A stretch of 11,608 bases of DNA from JBDIAR01 sp039812545 (GTDB lineage Bacteria; Actinomycetota; Actinomycetes; Actinomycetales; Dermatophilaceae). The position numbers and the translations under genes are program-made. Position 1 is the first letter of the stretch; each line of letters opens with the position of its first letter. This document shows positions 7,757-11,608 of this stretch, piece after piece. Location of the stretch: assembly GCA_039812545.1 (NCBI GenBank), contig JBDIAR010000113.1, forward strand, positions 1 to 11,608, read 5' to 3'. The notes below the pieces were generated by a model. That model made no database searches, was not told where the DNA came from, and was given only the letters and a program-made list of their open reading frames with translations.

Positions 7757-9040
7757 CTACTGCATCGACGGCCCCTGCCGACGATCGTCCCCCGACGATC
7801 CGTCCACTCGATCCACAGTCACGAGTGGTCGTAACACAAATCTCCGAATGACGAATCCTCCGAAGACGAGCCCCACAGCAAGACCGATGGGTGCGGTCCA
7901 GACCGGCGCTCGCGCCAAAGCAACAGCCCCGGACAAGCTCCCTAGACCAACAGCCACATCCCCCAGCCTGACGAAGAACACCTTGCGTTGCTGGCCGCGA
8001 CTTGCGGCCAGGCTTGCGAAGGGTTGCATCGTAGCGCCAGCGGCAGAATACAGGATCCATGCCAGTACCGCTACCACTTCGACACTGTATGTACGTCCTG
8101 TGACGAAATGTCCGATGTAGGGCGATAGTCCGGCCATGGCCAGGCCGACGACGACGGTCCCCACCGTGATCGCGCGGCTGGCTCGCGTGGCGCGAGCGAG
8201 GAGCTCCGAGATGGGTGCGGAGCGGTCTCTGGCATACGAGGCAAGCAGATACGAGCCGAGGCCCTGTGCAATCAGAGTTGCCGGGGCAACGAGGATGCGC
8301 GCGGCCTCCAATTGGCCCAGGGCCCCTGCGCCTGCTACGGCGATGAGGACCGTTCGCATCGCGGTCAGGGCCGCGGGATTGACCGCAACCTGGGCACCTC
8401 GCCACAGGCCGAAGCCGGCGACCCTTCCGAAGCCGGCGGCTGTCAACGAGACCAGGTAGCGCTCCGTCGGCGCCATCACCAGGACGGCGACCAGCGTGCC
8501 GATCAGTTGTCCGACCGCGAGTGCGACGAAGAACGAGCCCACGCTCAGCGGTTGCCGTGACTGCAGGATCAACAGTGTTCCCACGGATCCGACCAGGGCG
8601 GCCGAGTCGACCACGACCAGCCACCAGAAACGCAGCCCCGCCATGAAGATCCGCCGCATGATCTCCTCGATCTGGAAGATCCCACAGGCGATCGCGAAGG
8701 CGATTCCGGCGTCTCGATCGACGACACCGCCGGACACCAGAACGAGGGCGGAGCCGATCGGCCAGGCCACGCAGAGCACGAGAGTCCACAGCTGCAAACC
8801 AGCCCTGATCGACCGGTCGTGCCGGTCCAGGACGGTCAGGGAGTCGCCCACCACCCCGGAGGTGAGCGCGGTTCCGAAGACGATGACACCGAAGGCGAGG
8901 GCGAAGACTCCGAGGCCTGCTTTCCCCAGATAGTGCGAGGCCAGGACTTGCAGGAGGAAACTGGCCACCGCCTGCCAGGCCTGGGCCACCGCAGCGCCCG
9001 AGGCGTTCGAGGTCGCGGCGGACCTCAGCCTGGAGAACAC
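7757..9040 (-). CDS. Wzx/MATE-like polysaccharide flippase
   Basis: A 427-residue integral membrane protein with about 12 hydrophobic segments spread from residue 18 to about 400. Charged loops separate them (for example DRHDRS near 72 and RDRSAPISE near 271). The N-terminal layout (AQAWQAVASFLLQVLASHYLG, then a long hydrophobic helix) and the length fit the oligosaccharide flippase / polysaccharide biosynthesis membrane protein group of the MOP superfamily. These proteins move lipid-linked glycan units across the membrane. The start is GTG, 6 nt after the lipoprotein stop, with only a weak AAGG 14 nt upstream, so translation is probably coupled to the previous gene. The last roughly 120 codons use many codons rare elsewhere in the window, including one TTA (7832-7834), two CTA and AGA. 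A general MATE exporter is possible, but the neighbours favour a glycan flippase. Confidence 0.88.
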   Translation of the reverse strand: MFSRLRSAATSNASGAAVAQAWQAVASFLLQVLASHYLGKAGLGVFALAFGVIVFGTALTSGVVGDSLTVLDRHDRSIRAGLQLWTLVLCVAWPIGSALVLVSGGVVDRDAGIAFAIACGIFQIEEIMRRIFMAGLRFWWLVVVDSAALVGSVGTLLILQSRQPLSVGSFFVALAVGQLIGTLVAVLVMAPTERYLVSLTAAGFGRVAGFGLWRGAQVAVNPAALTAMRTVLIAVAGAGALGQLEAARILVAPATLIAQGLGSYLLASYARDRSAPISELLARATRASRAITVGTVVVGLAMAGLSPYIGHFVTGRTYSVEVVAVLAWILYSAAGATMQPFASLAASRGQQRKVFFVRLGDVAVGLGSLSGAVALARAPVWTAPIGLAVGLVFGGFVIRRFVLRPLVTVDRVDGSSGDDRRQGPSMQ

Positions 9041-9046
9041 AGCGAG

Positions 9047-9709
9047 CTAGCCGACCTTGCCCGTGAAGGTCGCCGAGCTGTGACCGCCGTCGAAGTCGAC
9101 GACCACCGTGACGTTGCCGCGCTGCGATGCCGGAACCGCCACCGCATAGACGCCGTGGGCGCTGGCGCCGGGAGCGACCGTTCCGCCCAAGTCGACGGCA
9201 CCGACGCCCTGCGCATAAACCGGAGAGGCGAGCTGGTTGCTCTTGCCGTAGAAGGCGGTGACGACGACGCCGTCCAAACTGATGGGCTTATCTGACCCGT
9301 TTGTCAGGCTCAGTTCCAACCGAACGTACTCTCGGCCGGCGAAAATGCCCGGCCCCTGGCCGGTCTCCACGCCCGTGGTGAGCTTGTCGATGGTCAGTCG
9401 AACGCCGTCTTCGTATGCCGCGGGCTGGTCGAAGGCGACTGGCGGGGCCGAAGCCGTGGGCTTCGGGACGGCGCCATCGCGACGGACTTTGGCGACCGGC
9501 GTCTTGACGGGCTGGGGCAGCGCGGTGAACGTGCCGGTCGGCGCGGCGGGTTGATCGACGGTGCCGCTCGTCGGACTCGCCGTCGACGTGGCGCCGGGGG
9601 TGCTGTCGGCCGCGGGCGCCGATCCGGTTGCCGAGCACCCGGCCGACAGCCCCACCACCCCGACGAGAACTACCGTCCGAAACCAGTCGCGCACCACATC
9701 AGTATGCAC
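9047..9709 (-). CDS. Small secreted lipoprotein with DUF4352-like C-terminal domain
   Basis: A 220-residue protein with a short basic N-terminus, a hydrophobic stretch and a clear lipobox, LSAGC, at residues 21-25. It should therefore be lipid-anchored at C25 outside the membrane. Residues 26-90 are a low-complexity Ala/Thr/Ser/Pro-rich linker. Residues about 95-220 form a beta-rich domain (YVRLELSLTN, then a GTVAPGASAHGVYAVAVP segment). It resembles the immunoglobulin-like DUF4352 fold common in Gram-positive lipoproteins; that match is by eye only. The GTG at 9709 overlaps the transferase gene by 11 nt and has GGAGG 5 nt upstream. GTG codons at 9697 and 9694 would sit too far from that site. 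Its role is unknown; position between a priming transferase and a flippase suggests an accessory part in glycan assembly or retention. Confidence 0.88.
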   Translation of the reverse strand: MHTDVVRDWFRTVVLVGVVGLSAGCSATGSAPAADSTPGATSTASPTSGTVDQPAAPTGTFTALPQPVKTPVAKVRRDGAVPKPTASAPPVAFDQPAAYEDGVRLTIDKLTTGVETGQGPGIFAGREYVRLELSLTNGSDKPISLDGVVVTAFYGKSNQLASPVYAQGVGAVDLGGTVAPGASAHGVYAVAVPASQRGNVTVVVDFDGGHSSATFTGKVG

Positions 9710-11210
9710 CGGGTCCTCCGAACACCGCCCGGAAAGTCCGGACGAGGATGACCATGTCCAGGGCCAGGGACCAGTTGTCGACGTACCACAGATCCAGGCG
9801 CAGCGAGTCCTCCCAGCTGAGGTCGCTCCGTCCCGAGACCTGCCAGAGTCCCGTCATCCCGGGACGAACGCGAAGGCGCCGCGTGGCATCCCATTCGTAG
9901 GACTCGACCTCGGACGGCAGGTTGGGCCGCGGGCCGATCATGGACATCTCGCCCTTGACGACGTTGATCAACTGGGGCAACTCGTCGATGGAGTACTTCC
10001 GGATGACGGCTCCGACCTTGGTCACTCGCGGGTCGTTCTTCATCTTGAAGAGCTTGTTCCCCCGCTGGTCCGAGGCGAGGTTCTTCTTCAAGTCCTCCGC
10101 GTCGATGACCATGCTGCGGAACTTGACCATCTTGAACGGCTCTCCACCAGTGCCGATCCGGGTCTGCCGGAAGAACACCGGACCACGGCTGTCGAGCTTG
10201 ATCCACATCGCGACAACGGCCAGCAGCGGAGCGAACAGGATGAGCAACACCATGGCGACGATGCGGTCGAAGACGTCCTTCACGCGAGCGGCGTACCCGC
10301 TGGTGGCCGGTCGCTCGACGTGCAACATGGACAGGCCGGACGCGGGGCGCAGCGACAACCGCGGGCCGGCCACGCCGACGATCCCCGGTTCGACCAGCAG
10401 GTCGACATTGCGCTCTTCGAGCGACCAGCCGAGACGGCGCAGAGCGTTGCCGACCAGGTCGGGGTGGCTCGAGATGGCGACCGTGTCCGCCTTGACCGAA
10501 TCGACCGCCCAGAGCGCGCGTTCCGGCGTTCCGAGAACCGGCACCCCTTCGATGTCGGTGCGCTGATCCCAGGGGGCGTCCAAGCCCGAGACGCAGGCGC
10601 CGACGACGCGAAGGCCGCAGGACGGATCGGATTGGATGCTGCGGATCATGGCGCGCACGGAGTCCGCACGTCCGACGACGATGGTCGAGTTGAGATCCGA
10701 TCCCACCGCACGGCGCTTTGCCAGCGTCCAGCGCAACACGAAGCGACTGACGAGCGACACGGCCAGCGCGGCCGGCACGAAGACCAGAACGAATCGCCGC
10801 GCAAGCTCGAGCTGGAAGACGTACGAGGTCATGGCGAGGGTGGCGAAGAACACCAGCGCAGAACGCAGGATCGCCCGGTATTCCTCGGTTCCAGAGCCCA
10901 GGTACTTGCTCTCGAACGCTCGTCCCAATGACAGCGCCCCGAGCCAGATGGCGGGCGCGACCAGGGCGAGGGCGGCATACCCCCAGATGAAATCGGTGCC
11001 GAAGCGGTAGAGGTAGGCGAGCACGCCGGCGACGGCTCCGGCCAGGGCGTCCGCCCACGCCGCTCGGCGGCGGTAGGACACCAGCCAGGCTCGGCGGACG
11101 TGACCGTCATCGCCACCCGCCGTCAGCGCATGGGTCCGAACGCGCGCGCCGACATTGCGGGTGCGCGACGCCAACACGACGTCATCGATTGTGCCCAGAT
11201 AATCTGTCAC
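9699..11210 (-). CDS. Polyprenyl-phosphate sugar-1-phosphate transferase (WbaP/WcaJ-type, polyisoprenyl glycosylphosphotransferase)
   Basis: A 503-residue enzyme expected to move a sugar-1-phosphate from a nucleotide sugar to the lipid carrier undecaprenyl phosphate, the first step of exopolysaccharide or surface-glycan synthesis. Four to five hydrophobic segments lie between residues 45 and 160. A CoA-binding/Rossmann-like region (IVVGRADS near 177) covers about 170-300. A re-entrant or membrane helix follows at about 312-337. The C-terminal catalytic domain shows KFRSM (363-367), NDPRVTKVG, SIDELPQ (407-413, with the Asp-Glu pair D409/E410 expected at the active site), MSMIGPRP and RPGMTGLWQVSGR, ending in GGPGAY. 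The length is normal for the two-domain family. The start is GTG with AGGGGG 9 nt upstream. It heads the cluster and overlaps the lipoprotein gene. The sugar transferred cannot be read from the sequence. Confidence 0.96.
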   Translation of the reverse strand: MTDYLGTIDDVVLASRTRNVGARVRTHALTAGGDDGHVRRAWLVSYRRRAAWADALAGAVAGVLAYLYRFGTDFIWGYAALALVAPAIWLGALSLGRAFESKYLGSGTEEYRAILRSALVFFATLAMTSYVFQLELARRFVLVFVPAALAVSLVSRFVLRWTLAKRRAVGSDLNSTIVVGRADSVRAMIRSIQSDPSCGLRVVGACVSGLDAPWDQRTDIEGVPVLGTPERALWAVDSVKADTVAISSHPDLVGNALRRLGWSLEERNVDLLVEPGIVGVAGPRLSLRPASGLSMLHVERPATSGYAARVKDVFDRIVAMVLLILFAPLLAVVAMWIKLDSRGPVFFRQTRIGTGGEPFKMVKFRSMVIDAEDLKKNLASDQRGNKLFKMKNDPRVTKVGAVIRKYSIDELPQLINVVKGEMSMIGPRPNLPSEVESYEWDATRRLRVRPGMTGLWQVSGRSDLSWEDSLRLDLWYVDNWSLALDMVILVRTFRAVFGGPGAY

Positions 11211-11215
11211 AGTTC

Positions 11216-11225
11216 ACTGCCCCCT
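11216..11225 (-). promoter_or_regulatory. Ribosome binding site of the sugar transferase, with pairing potential
   Basis: AGGGGG (11220-11225) lies 9 nt before the GTG at 11210. It is followed directly by GCAGT (11216-11220), which is complementary to the 3' arm of the leader hairpin at 11303-11318. The binding site is likely; the regulatory pairing is only a possibility. Confidence 0.55.
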
Positions 11226-11282
11226 GAACTACCTCATGTCCCGCTCGCCAAACCACGGCATACAGCCGAATTGCCAGCGAGA

Positions 11283-11300
11283 TGGCCCCCTTGGCCCCCT
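11283..11300. repeat. Tandem 9-bp direct repeat in the leader
   Basis: Two adjacent exact copies of TGGCCCCCT (11283-11291 and 11292-11300). On the transcribed strand each reads AGGGGGCCA. The core AGGGGGC appears a third time at the ribosome binding site of the transferase gene. It could be an operator or RNA-protein site, or chance in GC-rich DNA. Confidence 0.7.
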
Positions 11301-11302
11301 AG

Positions 11303-11318
11303 CGCAGTCCCCACTGCG
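11303..11318 (-). promoter_or_regulatory. Perfect 6-bp stem-loop upstream of the glycan cluster
   Basis: Arms 11303-11308 and 11313-11318 (CGCAGT and ACTGCG) pair perfectly around a 4-nt loop. It lies in the 185-nt gap between pth and the transferase. No U-tract follows on either strand, so a classical terminator is unlikely. A leader structure or operator is possible. Confidence 0.45.
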
Positions 11319-11332
11319 TTCGCGTGAGGGCA

Positions 11333-11341
11333 AGTATGCCA
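11333..11341 (-). promoter_or_regulatory. Possible extended -10 promoter element for the glycan cluster
   Basis: On the minus strand TGGCATACT resembles an extended -10 (TGn plus CATACT, four of six matches to TATAAT) in a relatively AT-rich patch about 120 nt before the transferase start. There is no convincing -35 at the usual spacing. The same bases are also a copy of a 7-mer that is over-represented across the window, which weakens the promoter reading. Confidence 0.22.
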
Positions 11342-11395
11342 TAACCCGGACGTAACCCACCAGACACCCGGGTTCTCTATCTGGGACCGGGCTAG

Positions 11396-11608
11396 CTACC
11401 GACTCTCGGGCGGCGCGTGGAAGCGTTGCTGGGCGGCGGTCAGGCCCTGCGACGCGAGCAGTTCGACGGCGTCGGCGGCTTCGGCGATCACGAGCGGGAG
11501 GTCCTTGCGCTGCGCCGAGGTGAAGTCCTTGAGGACATAGTCAGCGGCGTCCATCCGTCCCGGTGGCCGGCCGATCCCGATCCTGACCCGGTAGTAGTCG
11601 CGACTGCC
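11396..11608 (-). CDS. pth: Peptidyl-tRNA hydrolase, C-terminal part
   Basis: The frame is open from the right edge to a TAG at 11396-11398 and gives the last 70 residues; about two thirds of the gene lies outside the window. The stretch YYRVRIGIGRPPGRMDAADYVL is the highly conserved C-terminal signature of bacterial Pth, followed by the usual KDF and an amphipathic helix containing AADAVELL. Pth cleaves peptidyl-tRNAs released by ribosomes in the cytoplasm. The catalytic His and Asn residues lie in the missing part. It is a housekeeping gene and is probably transcribed separately from the glycan cluster, though no clear terminator separates them. The sequence ends normally for the family (HAPPESR). 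Confidence 0.95.
   Translation of the reverse strand, partial: GSRDYYRVRIGIGRPPGRMDAADYVLKDFTSAQRKDLPLVIAEAADAVELLASQGLTAAQQRFHAPPESR

Noticed and set aside
7740..8789. A minus-strand open frame of 349 codons within the flippase region
   Set aside because: It is out of frame with the flippase, is Arg-rich, and lacks the membrane segments seen in the correct frame.
9561..10931. A plus-strand open frame of 456 codons
   Set aside because: It lies opposite the well-supported transferase and lipoprotein genes and has a biased, domain-free translation.
11370..11395. A possible terminator after pth (5-bp CCCGG/CCGGG pairing with a 15-nt loop)
   Set aside because: The stem is too short, the loop too long and there is no U-tract; such pairings are frequent by chance in GC-rich DNA.

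Overview
The window is GC-rich with strong G/C preference at third codon positions, GTG starts and large secreted multidomain proteins. This points to a high-GC actinobacterium, plausibly Micrococcales or a relative; the genus cannot be fixed from sequence alone. All genes I can support lie on the minus strand, so transcription runs from high to low coordinates. There is no gene-free stretch over 300 bases.

Layout from the transcriptional upstream side: (1) the C-terminal 70 residues of peptidyl-tRNA hydrolase (pth) enter from the right edge and stop at 11396. (2) A 185-nt gap follows, with a perfect 6-bp hairpin, a tandem 9-bp repeat and a weak possible promoter. (3) A tightly packed cluster comes next: a polyprenyl-phosphate sugar-1-phosphate transferase (9699-11210), a small lipoprotein overlapping its end by 11 nt (9047-9709), a Wzx-like polysaccharide flippase 6 nt further on (7757-9040), and, after 22 nt, a 1479-residue secreted protein (3295-7734). 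(4) Two strong stem-loops sit in the 163-nt gap after that gene. (5) A second, paralogous secreted protein (1-3131) then runs off the left edge inside a PKD domain.

The first three cluster genes look like the start and export steps of a surface or secreted polysaccharide: loading the first sugar on the lipid carrier, an exported lipoprotein of unknown role, and flipping of the lipid-linked unit. The two giant exoproteins share one architecture: signal peptide, beta-propeller-like domain, FN3-like segment, two LamG-like lectin folds, then PKD repeats. Their place directly behind the glycan genes suggests, as inference, that they act at the cell surface with that glycan. No glycosyltransferase or polymerase is visible in the window, so the glycan locus is either incomplete here or continues to the left.

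The most interesting features are the tandem exoprotein pair coupled to glycan assembly, the conserved Cys/His motif in its propeller domain, a 28-bp exact in-frame repeat shared by the two genes, the twin hairpins between them, and strong over-representation of the 7-mer GGCATAC on both strands.
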